A DNA stretch of 60,879 nt from an uncultured Clostridium sp. (GTDB taxonomy: Bacteria > Bacillota_A > Clostridia > TANB77 > CAG-508), in assembly GCA_947244675.1 (NCBI GenBank), contig CAMXLV010000001.1:1-60879 (forward strand), written 5' to 3'. The position numbers were made by a program, and so were the translations under genes. Below the pieces are notes generated by a model. It saw only the letters and a list, made by a program, of their open reading frames with translations. It ran no database searches and was not told the DNA's origin. This document shows, in pieces, positions 27,904 through 36,235 of this stretch; position 1 is the stretch's first letter; every line of letters begins with the position of its first letter.

Positions 27904-28464
27904 CTACATCTCCTCTTCCCAAATCTGCTCGAAATTCTTATTTATATTTTCTCTTATATTCTCTATATTCATCATTGTACCTATTCCCCATTGATTATTA
28001 ATTACATAGTAACTCATAAAATTATTAAACTCTTCACTATGTATTACATAAAAATCATTTGTTCTTTTTGCATATTTCATAATTGCATAACATACCTCTG
28101 CTTTATTTCTAGTTATATCTCCATATTTATAAGTTTTATCATAGCAGAATGACAAACTTACATTTATTACTAAATTGCTTACATTATTTTCTTCTTTTAC
28201 TAAATATGGAATATGTACTAACATTTCAATTTCTTTAATTTCATTTCTTCTTTGTTCTATATCATCTGCATCTGATAATTTGTTTAATACTACCTGTTCT
28301 ATTCCTTTTTGTGGTATTGTTATATATGGTGTAAAAAATTGTATGCTTTCTATTCCTTTGCAAAAAGGATATTTCTTTTCCCCTTTTCTTTCAAATTCGT
28401 ATCTTACGCCTAAAAAATCTAATATTTTCGCTGTCGTTTTCCATTGTTCAATATCATTTTTCAT
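27904..28464 (-). CDS. Hypothetical phage protein
   Basis: 186 residues, N-terminal helix then alpha/beta mix with KTAKILDFLGVRYEFERKG and several aromatic strands near VSLSFCYDKTYKYGD. No family recognised. Part of the early gene run. Confidence 0.65.
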   Translation of the reverse strand: MKNDIEQWKTTAKILDFLGVRYEFERKGEKKYPFCKGIESIQFFTPYITIPQKGIEQVVLNKLSDADDIEQRRNEIKEIEMLVHIPYLVKEENNVSNLVINVSLSFCYDKTYKYGDITRNKAEVCYAIMKYAKRTNDFYVIHSEEFNNFMSYYVINNQWGIGTMMNIENIRENINKNFEQIWEEEM

Positions 28465-28489
28465 CTAATTTTCCACCTTTCCCAATATT

Positions 28490-28879
28490 TTAACATTTCT
28501 CCGCTTCTATCATTATAGTTTCAACAACTCTTTGTACTGCTAGTGGTGTGTATTTTATTTTATTTTTGCAAAACTCATTTGCTATAATCTCTGCTTCATT
28601 TCTTTGTATTCTGCATCCCATTAGCAGCTTTTTAAATCTCTTTCTTGTAATTGTTTCTAATCCCATACTTTTTAAAATTTCTCTAGTCATCTTTATTTCA
28701 AAAGATATTCCACTTTCTTTTGGTGGTATTATACTTACTGCATATTCCATTGCATCTACTGCATCATCATTATGTACTTCAGCAATGTCTTTAATTGTTC
28801 CTAGTTCTTTTAATTCCTCATTTTCATTTGTTTTTACAAATAACTTTCTTGGCACTACTTCACTATTTTCTGTTGGCAT
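28490..28879 (-). CDS. Hypothetical phage protein
   Basis: 129 residues, helical C-terminus (RFKKLLMGCRIQRNEAEIIANEFCKN). No family recognised. The gene ends EAEKC, where CGG straddles codons and is read normally. Confidence 0.65.
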   Translation of the reverse strand: MPTENSEVVPRKLFVKTNENEELKELGTIKDIAEVHNDDAVDAMEYAVSIIPPKESGISFEIKMTREILKSMGLETITRKRFKKLLMGCRIQRNEAEIIANEFCKNKIKYTPLAVQRVVETIMIEAEKC

Positions 28880-28880
28880 A

Positions 28881-29357
28881 TTATCCCTCCTTCTCCCAAA
28901 AACTTTTAAAATTAATGTCTAAGTAATCTCTTAACAAATCATGTGCCAAATTTCTAGCATAGGCACCTAAATCTGTAAAATCATTCAATTTTTCATCTTT
29001 ACAACTTAGCCTTATATCACTTTCGCAAGTAATTTTTTTGTTAAACTCATATTCACTAATATTTAACTGCTTGAAACTATCTAATATCATAAGATGTTCT
29101 TTTATCCATTTTTCAATTTCATTTACATTTTTAAAAGTTTTACAATAAAAGTTATCTGTTATTTTTTCAAATTCACTTTCACATATAACGTTCATATCTC
29201 TTATCATATAGTCTATACTTACAGGAATTTTAGTATATTGTCTACAAGTAACAGCCTCATATATTGCATATCCTATTAATTCCTTTTGACTTACTGTAAT
29301 TCCATGTTGCAATTTCATTTTATTTTCTTGATCCAATTCTTGCATATTTATACTCAT
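28881..29357 (-). CDS. Hypothetical phage protein
   Basis: 158 residues, largely helical, three Cys in the second half. No family recognised. One base from the next gene, so probably coupled. Confidence 0.65.
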   Translation of the reverse strand: MSINMQELDQENKMKLQHGITVSQKELIGYAIYEAVTCRQYTKIPVSIDYMIRDMNVICESEFEKITDNFYCKTFKNVNEIEKWIKEHLMILDSFKQLNISEYEFNKKITCESDIRLSCKDEKLNDFTDLGAYARNLAHDLLRDYLDINFKSFWEKEG

Positions 29358-29370
29358 ATTTACTTCTCCT

Positions 29371-29580
29371 TTACTTTTCTACAAATTTCTTTTTATTACA
29401 CCACATATAGTCTTTTGTTGGACAAAATTCGTCATATACCCATTTCACTTCTTTATTTTCTGCATCTATTGTTAAGTCGCAATACATATCTCCATGTTCT
29501 ACATACATACAATGTTCGCATAATTCACACGTTGCATTTTGTTTGTTTTTGTATCTACCTCTCTGTACTGGTTTTCCCAT
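29371..29580 (-). CDS. Cysteine-rich small phage protein, probable zinc binder
   Basis: 69 residues from ATG 29580 (AGGAGA upstream); an earlier in-frame ATG at 29625 lies deep in the preceding gene. CELCEHCMYVEHGDMYC, then FCP and MWC, suggesting a small zinc-binding fold. Similar proteins occur in Clostridia phages. Confidence 0.7.
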   Translation of the reverse strand: MGKPVQRGRYKNKQNATCELCEHCMYVEHGDMYCDLTIDAENKEVKWVYDEFCPTKDYMWCNKKKFVEK

Positions 29581-29752
29581 CTTTTCTCCTATCCATCTGC
29601 AGTAATAAGTATTTTTGTAAATCAATGTTTCTTTTGGTTCTGCAGATATTCAAATCTTCAATTTCATTTTCTAATTCAGTTATTTTGTTTTTTAATTGTC
29701 TATTCTCGTATATAGCGTCATAATAAAGTTGTTCATAATCTTTATTTTCCAT
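29555..29752 (-). CDS. Small coiled-coil protein
   Basis: 65 residues; residues 10-40 are a coiled coil (ENRQLKNKITELENEIEDL). Overlaps the Cys-rich gene by 26 bases. No family recognised. Confidence 0.6.
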   Translation of the reverse strand: MENKDYEQLYYDAIYENRQLKNKITELENEIEDLNICRTKRNIDLQKYLLLQMDRRKDGKTSTER

Positions 29753-29753
29753 A

Positions 29754-30539
29754 TCATAGGTCCTTTTTTCTTTTATTTACTTTATCTAATACTTTGGCCA
29801 CAGTAATTCCTACTTTTGTTAATTCTTTATCTTGTTTGAATAAGTTATTTCTATTCATTATCAATTCTTCTGCATTAGATATTAACACTAGATTATCTAG
29901 TTCAAAATTTCTATTGTTACCATCAGCAAATATTACTTTATATCCTTTTGGTATTTTTCCATATACTTGCTCGTATAAATAGCAATGTTTTCTAATCCAA
30001 TTTTTATTTTTATGTCCATCTTGTATTTTAATCAAAACATAACCATTTTTGTCTACTCTCTCACTACCTATTTCTCTTGCATTGGCTGGAATATTACCCT
30101 TTTTAAACATTGTTGGTTCTGATTTTTTATATTGGGAAGGGGACATCTTCTTTCCCTTATTCCACGAAGTTTGTCCCTTTTCAAATTGTCCTCCCACTAT
30201 ACCACTCTGTAAGTTGTATTTTACTTTTAAATTACTAATCGCACTTTGACTAATATTCATATCAAACTTACTATTAAATCTTTCTGTAAGTTCTTTTAAT
30301 GTAATGCCTTTTACATTCTCTTTTAAGAATTCAATGTGTTCTTTTCTATATTTCTTGTTGTTACCTCTTCCTACTTTCAATTTATGTCCACTAAGATATG
30401 ATTTCATTGCTGTATATGTAATAGTTGTATTGAATTTACTATTAAATTCATTTTGAAATTCTTCTATTGTTTTTCCATTACAATTATCTGCAATGTATTT
30501 TTTCATTTCTTCAGTGTAAAATTTACTCATTTTTTCCAT
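29754..30539 (-). CDS. HNH homing-type endonuclease with two helix-turn-helix repeats
   Basis: 261 residues. Residues 1-110 hold two similar modules (EEFQNEFNSKFNTTITYTAM and KELTERFNSKFDMNISQSAI), resembling DNA-binding repeats. The HNH region is HCYLYEQVYGKIPKGYKVIFADGNNRNFELDNL, with its DGN-N-NL motif. Free-standing HNH genes of this kind are common mobile elements in phages. Confidence 0.85.
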   Translation of the reverse strand: MEKMSKFYTEEMKKYIADNCNGKTIEEFQNEFNSKFNTTITYTAMKSYLSGHKLKVGRGNNKKYRKEHIEFLKENVKGITLKELTERFNSKFDMNISQSAISNLKVKYNLQSGIVGGQFEKGQTSWNKGKKMSPSQYKKSEPTMFKKGNIPANAREIGSERVDKNGYVLIKIQDGHKNKNWIRKHCYLYEQVYGKIPKGYKVIFADGNNRNFELDNLVLISNAEELIMNRNNLFKQDKELTKVGITVAKVLDKVNKRKKDL

Positions 30540-30774
30540 CTCCTATTTGTAATATATCTGGTATATGATCTGCTTTTCCATATTCATCAAAATGTTTTTG
30601 TGCCTTTAATGCTAGTTCTCCATTATTTATAATTGTTTGTGCTATATTTGCCATTGCTTTTGCTCTTTCTCTTTCTTCTTGTAATGCATCTCCCTTTAAT
30701 TCGTCATCATTTAGTCTTTCTAATTCTTCAAACAAATGATTATTTAAATCTGATAATTTATTCTTTGTTCCCAT
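30523..30774 (-). CDS. Conserved small phage protein
   Basis: 83 residues with LSDLNNHLFEELERLNDDEL and AKAMANIAQTIINNG. I recognise this pattern as a conserved hypothetical of Firmicutes phages near replication genes. Overlaps both neighbours. Confidence 0.7.
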   Translation of the reverse strand: MGTKNKLSDLNNHLFEELERLNDDELKGDALQEERERAKAMANIAQTIINNGELALKAQKHFDEYGKADHIPDILQIGDGKNE

Positions 30775-30877
30775 TTTCTTTTTCCTCCTTTGAATACTCT
30801 AAACAAATTTCTTTATCCTTTCTCATAGTACAATATTCATATTTTTCACAAGTCTGACATTGTTTGTTTTCTTGCAT
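30758..30877 (-). CDS. Small cysteine-rich protein
   Basis: 39 residues, MQENKQCQTCEKYEYC then EICLEYSKEE. Possible zinc knuckle. Starts three bases after the true end of the DUF1064 gene and overlaps the next start. Confidence 0.6.
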   Translation of the reverse strand: MQENKQCQTCEKYEYCTMRKDKEICLEYSKEEKENGNKE

Positions 30878-30879
30878 AT

Positions 30880-31249
30880 CTATATCTCCTTTATTTTTAA
30901 CTTGAACTTATCTTCAAATACTTTCTTTTTTGTTATGTATTCTTTTGTTTTAAATCCGTTTCACGTCTATTACTTCTGCTTTTTCTTCTTTGTCAATTAC
31001 TACAAAATCTGCCTTGTACTTTAATCCTGGTGCTAGTATAAATGTAGGCTGCAAACAAAATCCTCTGATGTCTCCTGCCTGCAGCCTTGTTTTTAATTCA
31101 CAGTAATACTCCGCTTCTTTCTTGCTATCAAATGTATGTCCATCTACAGATGTTTTTACTGCTCCATATTTGCTTTTCTTGTTTCCTTTTTTCTGATATT
31201 CTCTGTATTGTTCAATACTCCAATGCTCTTGCATATTACACATCTCCAC
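30880..31249 (-). CDS. DUF1064 nuclease-like protein, one CGG +1 frameshift
   Basis: 122 residues after joining. KYGAVKTSVDGHTFDSKKEAEYYCEL and the YKADFVV then EVIDVKG-K pattern belong to DUF1064, a small PD-(D/E)xK-like nuclease family of phages. The unshifted frame ends at VIDVKRI-stop. In-frame CGG at 30958..30956 (AAA-C-GGA) with C skipped gives VIDVKGFKTKEY and about 25 more residues; the G-x-K lysine completes the nuclease motif. A straddling GCG GAG earlier is read normally. Confidence 0.88.
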
Positions 31250-31257
31250 TTTTGTTT

Positions 31258-31746
31258 CTATCCACCCAAATTAGGATTAACACACTCCCATTGATAATTT
31301 TCGTATTTTATTTCCTCATTTTTTATTATCTTTCCTTTTATTATTTCAATGTCTTGGTTAAATTCCATTCCTCTTTCAAATCCATATATTTTTATATCTA
31401 TTTGATATCTATTTGAGATTGTTCTTAATGCATCAACATCTATGCCCCACGCTGCTTTAAAATCTTCTAAACATATTATTTGTTCTTCTTTGTCTGTATC
31501 ATATGTATATATTTCACTTTCAATAGGATCTATAAAGTGTCTTCTAGTTCCTTTTATGTATAAAGTATCTTTTTCTTTATCAATATTATTTATTTCTATT
31601 TCATCATAATCATTTAATTTTACTTCTGGTTTTATTTCTTTTGGTTCCCATACTCCATCTAATAAACTTGTTCCATCCTCTAAAAATTTAATTATATTTT
31701 CTTTCTTCCCTCTTATTTTCAAATTTCCTTTACACCAATTTGGCAT
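31258..31746 (-). CDS. DUF1281-like phage protein
   Basis: 162 residues from ATG 31746. Begins MPNWCKGNLKIRG, a signature of the ferredoxin-fold DUF1281/API92-like family common on phages and mobile elements, with the C-terminal AAWGIDVDALR segment. Function unknown. Confidence 0.75.
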   Translation of the reverse strand: MPNWCKGNLKIRGKKENIIKFLEDGTSLLDGVWEPKEIKPEVKLNDYDEIEINNIDKEKDTLYIKGTRRHFIDPIESEIYTYDTDKEEQIICLEDFKAAWGIDVDALRTISNRYQIDIKIYGFERGMEFNQDIEIIKGKIIKNEEIKYENYQWECVNPNLGG

Positions 31747-31751
31747 AGTTT

Positions 31752-32162
31752 TCATTCTCCCTTCTTTTTAGCACACTTCAGGTCTTTTAAGACTCTCGGT
31801 GTGTATTGTCTTGTTTCTTGGTTATTTCTTAAGGTTTCTATGTTTTTTATAGTAATATCTGTTTCTGCAAATATACCTTTCATTATGAATTTGTTTGTAT
31901 AAGGTTTTATAGTGTTTATCAAATCAATTTTATCTTTTATGATTCTTCGTTCTTGTAATACTTTTTCGAGATGTGAGTATGTTCTGCTACGTTCTCCAAT
32001 ACTTAATTTACTTAGTTCTATTTCGTGTAGCAGATCATCTCTCTCGCCTTCTTTATTGTGTAAATCTGCTTGTAATTTTCTATCTATTTCGTCAATATTT
32101 CTAAAAAAGTAATTTATATTATTTAGTAATTCTAGTGTTTGTTCCATATTATCAATTTGCAT
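31752..32162 (-). CDS. Hypothetical coiled-coil protein
   Basis: 136 residues, long coiled coil from about residue 20 to 85. No family recognised. Close to the preceding and following early genes. Confidence 0.65.
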   Translation of the reverse strand: MQIDNMEQTLELLNNINYFFRNIDEIDRKLQADLHNKEGERDDLLHEIELSKLSIGERSRTYSHLEKVLQERRIIKDKIDLINTIKPYTNKFIMKGIFAETDITIKNIETLRNNQETRQYTPRVLKDLKCAKKKGE

Positions 32163-32256
32163 AATTCTTCCACCTTTCCTTTGTAAATTTTTTCTTGATT
32201 GTGTTTGTTTCCAAAATTCAAACTTTGATGTTTTAAATTATATTATGTTTACTTAA

Positions 32257-32439
32257 TTACATACTTATATGCATCCCAGTTCTTTCTTTAAAATTATTAC
32301 ACGTTTCAAATAATCCCTTTGGTTTTCCTGTTAGTAAGCAGTGCGGAAAATCGCACGTTAGCATAGGGATACACCATTCACAATTTTCGCATGCTTTCAA
32401 TTTTCTTGACATCAATTCATCTTCTTTAATTGGTGGCAT
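32257..32439 (-). CDS. Cysteine-rich small protein
   Basis: 60 residues from ATG 32439 (GGAGG eight bases upstream; the longer frame starting TTG overlaps that site). CENCEWCIPMLTCDFPHC and a later CNNF suggest a zinc or iron-sulfur site. Overlaps the end of the DnaD-like gene. Confidence 0.65.
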   Translation of the reverse strand: MPPIKEDELMSRKLKACENCEWCIPMLTCDFPHCLLTGKPKGLFETCNNFKERTGMHISM

Positions 32440-33401
32440 TTTTGTTTCCTCCGTTTTCAAATTCTTCTCGTAATGATTTTATAAAATAACTTACAAAATC
32501 AGTCAGTTTACTCTCGCTATCTATCTTTATATATTTTTGTGTCTGCAGAAATTTCAGCAAAAACTTGTCCCTTGTTAATGTATTTAAATATACTTTGTAT
32601 GGGCTAAAATACAGTTCTTTTATTGTCCAATATTGCAATTCATATTCCAATATTCTTTCTTTTGGTATGCTATTTAATGTTTCTATGTTAGTAAAATACA
32701 GTTCTAATCTCTTTAAATGTATTATGATTGCAGCTCGATTTATTTCTGTGATATTCTCCTCATTTTTTTGCCCATTTATCATATATATAACTAAATTATT
32801 TAATTTAGTTTTGTTTAGTTTAGTTTTATTATTTTCTATTTCTATTTCTGTTTCACTTTCTATTTCTCTTTCTATTTGTGTATTATCGTCAACATTTATT
32901 GAGTTATTGTCGACATTAACTCCGTTTATGTTGCATTTCTGTATGTAGGTTGCTTTCATTTTCTGTATTTTTGTTTTTGCTATCATTATTCGAATTATTG
33001 TCAACATTAATTCCATAGTCTTGAGGTTTTACCAGCAAATATTCTTTTATTACTTCAACTTCTTTTCTTCTTTTGCAGACTGTAAAATATCTTTTTTGTA
33101 TTCCTCTACTAGTCAGTATCTGACATTGCTGATATAACCTTTTATCAAAAATGTTTATGTCTAGGCAAAAGTCTATTATTTCATTTATTTTTTCTTTTTC
33201 TATTCCTACTTCTTTTTTAAATAATGATGCACTATATTGATTCCATTCTAGATAATATCCATTGGCATATATTTTTTGGAATAATTTGATAATAAATCCA
33301 AAACCTAATATTCCATATTCCGATTCTAATATTTCGAGTTTGTTATCAACATTTACATCTAGCGGGAAATAATCTAATCCTTGTTTTTTTGGCCTTGCCA
33401 T
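32426..33401 (-). CDS. DnaD-like phage replication protein (Lin1244/DUF4373 N-terminus), one CGG +1 frameshift
   Basis: 324 residues from ATG 33401. MARPKKQGLDYFPLDVN and YGILGFGFIIKLFQ are the DUF4373/Lin1244 N-terminal winged-helix domain of phage replication initiators. Then comes an Asn/Thr/Glu-rich linker. In-frame CGG at 32924..32922 (AAA-C-GGA) lies in this linker; unshifted reading stops two codons later. Skipping the C gives Gly160 followed by VNVDNNSINVDD and a C-terminal helical part with LRLE and an SLREEFENGGNK tail. Length 976 nt minus 1 is divisible by three. Confidence 0.85.
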
Positions 33402-33477
33402 TAATACCACCACCTATCTACAAATACTTTTACTATCTAATTAGCATTTATTTAGTATTAATGGTATTGTTCTATAA

Positions 33478-33648
33478 TCATTCATCTTGTTTGATTTCTC
33501 CTTTCTTTTGTAATAAATCTTCTATTGATATTTGCGTTTCTTTATATATATTATCTAAATATTTTTGTTCACATACTGGTCCAAAACCTCTTTGAATACT
33601 CTTCCAGTTTCTTAATTTTTTATTGCATTTTTTACATCTATTTTCCAT
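33478..33648 (-). CDS. Small zinc-binding protein (DUF6011-like)
   Basis: 56 residues. MENRCKKCNKKLRNWKSIQRGFGPVCEQK matches the CxxCG-type patterns of small phage proteins related to DUF6011. Between MBL-fold and DnaD-like genes. A strong RBS (GGAGGAAAG) precedes it. Confidence 0.72.
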   Translation of the reverse strand: MENRCKKCNKKLRNWKSIQRGFGPVCEQKYLDNIYKETQISIEDLLQKKGEIKQDE

Positions 33649-33661
33649 ATACTTTCCTCCA

Positions 33662-34406
33662 TCAAAATGGATATAATTTTAGTTCTAAACTTAGTCCAGG
33701 TTCAGCAATTGTTGTTGGTATATTGGTTTCTTCAAATACCCTACTCTGCATTATTTTTTGGTTTGAATTTGTATCTGATAGATGGCATAGTATAATATTT
33801 TTTACATAGCTTAAATCATTAGATTTCAGAAACTTTATTACATTGTCTAGGCTAAAATGGCTTTCTAATAATCTGCTATATCTAGTTTTATTTATTACTC
33901 CATTTTTCGCATTTTCTTTTGCTATTTCTTTGTTATAATTGCATTCTAATAGTAGGTAGTTTAATTTGCTAAACTTATATTTGATATAATATGTATCTGT
34001 TGCATATAGTAATTTTTCTCCTGTAGGTTTGTATTGTATTAAAAATCCGCAATGGTTCTGCTGCATCGTGCTGTGTATCAAATGGCAGTATTATAAAATT
34101 GCCGATTTCAAATTGCTGTAATGCTTTTATAATTTTAAATCTATGGCCAACTAGTTCTAATTTTTTAAATGTTCCACCTGATGCATAAACATCTATACCA
34201 TTTAGTGCAAAATTTGGTGCATATTTTAGATGATCCATATGTTCATGTGTTACTAAAACTCCTTGTATTCCCTGCAAATTAAACTTCAATTCTTTTTGTA
34301 CATCTTTGAAATTGATACCTGCATCTAATATCAATTTCTCATTTTTGTTTATCTCGATTAGGTAACAGTTTCCTGATGAACTGCTACCTAATACTTTGAG
34401 TTTCAT
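33662..34406 (-). CDS. MBL-fold metallo-hydrolase in the recT module, one CGG +1 frameshift
   Basis: 247 residues. The THEHMDHL motif (HxHxDH) at about residue 58 and SSSSGNCYLIE at the start define a YycJ/WalJ-like metallo-beta-lactamase fold. In-frame CGG at 34049..34047 (TTG-C-GGA): unshifted reading continues about 24 codons and stops; skipping the C gives Gly120 in HDAAEPLGFLIQY, where HDA is the next metal motif. Then CNYN and HLSDTN follow, as expected. Often encoded next to RecT, perhaps as an exonuclease partner. Confidence 0.88.
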
Positions 34407-35416
34407 TAAAATGCTGGCCTATCATTTGGTTTTTCGTCTGTTGCATTTTCCTCTGATACAGTTTGAGGATTTTCCGTTTCTGCCTCTAGTGTTTCTTCTG
34501 ATTGTATGTCTATTAACTCTCTATTAGCATTTTCTTCTATCTCTTGGTTTACTTTGTCCTCTTGATTTTCTACATAGTAGTTTTCAGCAGATTCCATCAC
34601 ATATATGTAGCTTTCATTTATTTTCTTTGGATCTAATGGTACTTTTTTGCAAGTAGCTCTGACCATTGTTTTATATAGCATTTCTTCTTGCCATCCTTCT
34701 ATTGTTTCTGTTCCTACTTTCTTTCCATTTTCCCATTTATCTTTTTCTCCACCCCAAAATTCTGCAGCTGCTGTACTTGGTTTTCTCTTTAGTAGTTCAG
34801 CTTTTGACATGACTACTAGTTTGTTTCTTGTTTCATCTTGATATCTTATATATCCAAATCCACCTATTACTTCTCCTCTGTCAAATGGATTCTCTATATC
34901 AAATTCGTAGCACTCTACATTGTTTTTTGAAGTCATTTTAAACTTATCATTTTTATGTATTAGTTCTACTCTAATGTCTATTATTGGGTATATTGCATAT
35001 TTTATGGCCACATATCTTAGTCCTTCATATCCTGGCATTAGATTCAAATCATATTTGTTTGTTTTTCCATTTAAGTATGGTACTACACTTAAATGATTTG
35101 TTACTGCCATATCTAGTCCTAATTTTGCATTTTGTACTACGTCAACCGCTAGTTTATTCATATTTACGTTTTGCCATATTATTGCTGGATCATTTGCTTT
35201 CTTTTTGCTATAACTTCTTCTTTCCTCTGCAATTTTTAGTGCATTATCTATTCCTATAAAATAGTTTCTTATAAGCTGTTTTTGATATTCATTTAAATTT
35301 AATTGTCCCACATTTCCTTGAAATTCATTTATTACCATTCCTGTAAATCTCTCACTTGCTGTTAATTCTTTCTTTTGTGCTTGATTCTCTTCTTTTTTTA
35401 CTAATTCATTACTCAT
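34406..35416 (-). CDS. recT: RecT single-strand annealing protein
   Basis: 336 residues. LNEYQKQLIRNYFIGIDNALK near residue 43, a central LGLDMAVTNHLSVVPYLNG, and LMPGYEGLRYVA are RecT family features. A Gln/Glu-rich C-terminal tail follows. Promotes phage recombination. Starts overlapping the previous gene by four bases. Confidence 0.92.
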   Translation of the reverse strand: MSNELVKKEENQAQKKELTASERFTGMVINEFQGNVGQLNLNEYQKQLIRNYFIGIDNALKIAEERRSYSKKKANDPAIIWQNVNMNKLAVDVVQNAKLGLDMAVTNHLSVVPYLNGKTNKYDLNLMPGYEGLRYVAIKYAIYPIIDIRVELIHKNDKFKMTSKNNVECYEFDIENPFDRGEVIGGFGYIRYQDETRNKLVVMSKAELLKRKPSTAAAEFWGGEKDKWENGKKVGTETIEGWQEEMLYKTMVRATCKKVPLDPKKINESYIYVMESAENYYVENQEDKVNQEIEENANRELIDIQSEETLEAETENPQTVSEENATDEKPNDRPAF

Positions 35417-35748
35417 AGTTCTACCCCCATACTTTTTAAAAATTCCTTGAATTCCTTGGCTTTTTCTCCTTCAAGTTCTATACTCCCGCATTTTACTTCT
35501 ACTTTATCTTGCTTTTCTTTCATGTGTGTATACTTTTTTTCTAATCCCAATTTAACTGCTCCTTCAATTAGTTCCTCAGGTACTTTCTTTTCTTTTAATG
35601 TACTAATTAGTAATGATAATCCTATTAGGACACTAGGTACATTTCCATCTACTTCTGTAAATGCTTCTTCCTTATCTTCGTTAATTTTTATATGTATATC
35701 ACATTTGAATTTTACTGATTTTCTTAAAAATTCCATAAAATTTGCCAT
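35413..35748 (-). CDS. Hypothetical phage protein
   Basis: 111 residues, MANFMEFLRKSVKFKCDIHIKI at the start and helices afterward. Conserved between recT and other early genes in my experience of such operons, but no named family. Confidence 0.6.
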   Translation of the reverse strand: MANFMEFLRKSVKFKCDIHIKINEDKEEAFTEVDGNVPSVLIGLSLLISTLKEKKVPEELIEGAVKLGLEKKYTHMKEKQDKVEVKCGSIELEGEKAKEFKEFLKSMGVEL

Positions 35749-35750
35749 AA

Positions 35751-36023
35751 TTATTTAACCTCCTTGACTATAAATTTCATACCTGTTCTATCTTCAGTTT
35801 CTACTTTGACTGTGCAAAAAGCAGGTACACATACTAAATCGACACCACTTGCAGCAACATACGATCTTGTAATCGCTATTGCTTTCATTGATTGATTTAT
35901 TGCTCCTGCTCCTATTGCTTGTAATTCTACTCTCTTATTTTCTTGTAGACTTCCTGCTATTGCTCCTGCTATTGCATTTGGATTTGATTTGCTTGATATT
36001 TTTAAAACTATTGTATTATTCAT
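35751..36023 (-). CDS. SpoVS family protein encoded by the prophage
   Basis: 90 residues from ATG 36023 (GGAAGGAAAATCAA upstream); the longer frame is not credible. The protein NTIVLKISSKSNPNAIAGAIAG, the IQAIGAGA-type segment QAIGAGAINQSMKAIAI, and SGVDLVCVPAF make it a clear SpoVS. SpoVS is a small nucleic-acid-binding-type protein affecting spore coat formation in Bacillus. A phage-borne copy could modulate host sporulation or segregation. Confidence 0.92.
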   Translation of the reverse strand: MNNTIVLKISSKSNPNAIAGAIAGSLQENKRVELQAIGAGAINQSMKAIAITRSYVAASGVDLVCVPAFCTVKVETEDRTGMKFIVKEVK

Positions 36024-36040
36024 TTGATTTTCCTTCCTTT

Positions 36041-36235
36041 CTAATCTATTATTGCTATTGTGCCTTCTCCTACTTTTAAAGGCATTGTTCTTCTTATGTA
36101 ATCTATATTTCTGACTAATTTGTAATTTCGTTCTCTTGCACTTGAAGTCAATTCTGGATTTCCTACTTCCTTTAGACAATTTACTCTTAGCTTTGCAAGT
36201 AGTGTATTTAATTCAATATACTCTTTTTCTTCCAT
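36041..36235 (-). CDS. Hypothetical phage protein
   Basis: 64 residues, starting MEEKEYIELNTLLAKLRVNCLKEVGNPE and ending VGEGTIAIID. Directly adjacent to the AAA ATPase end. No named family. Confidence 0.6.
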   Translation of the reverse strand: MEEKEYIELNTLLAKLRVNCLKEVGNPELTSSARERNYKLVRNIDYIRRTMPLKVGEGTIAIID

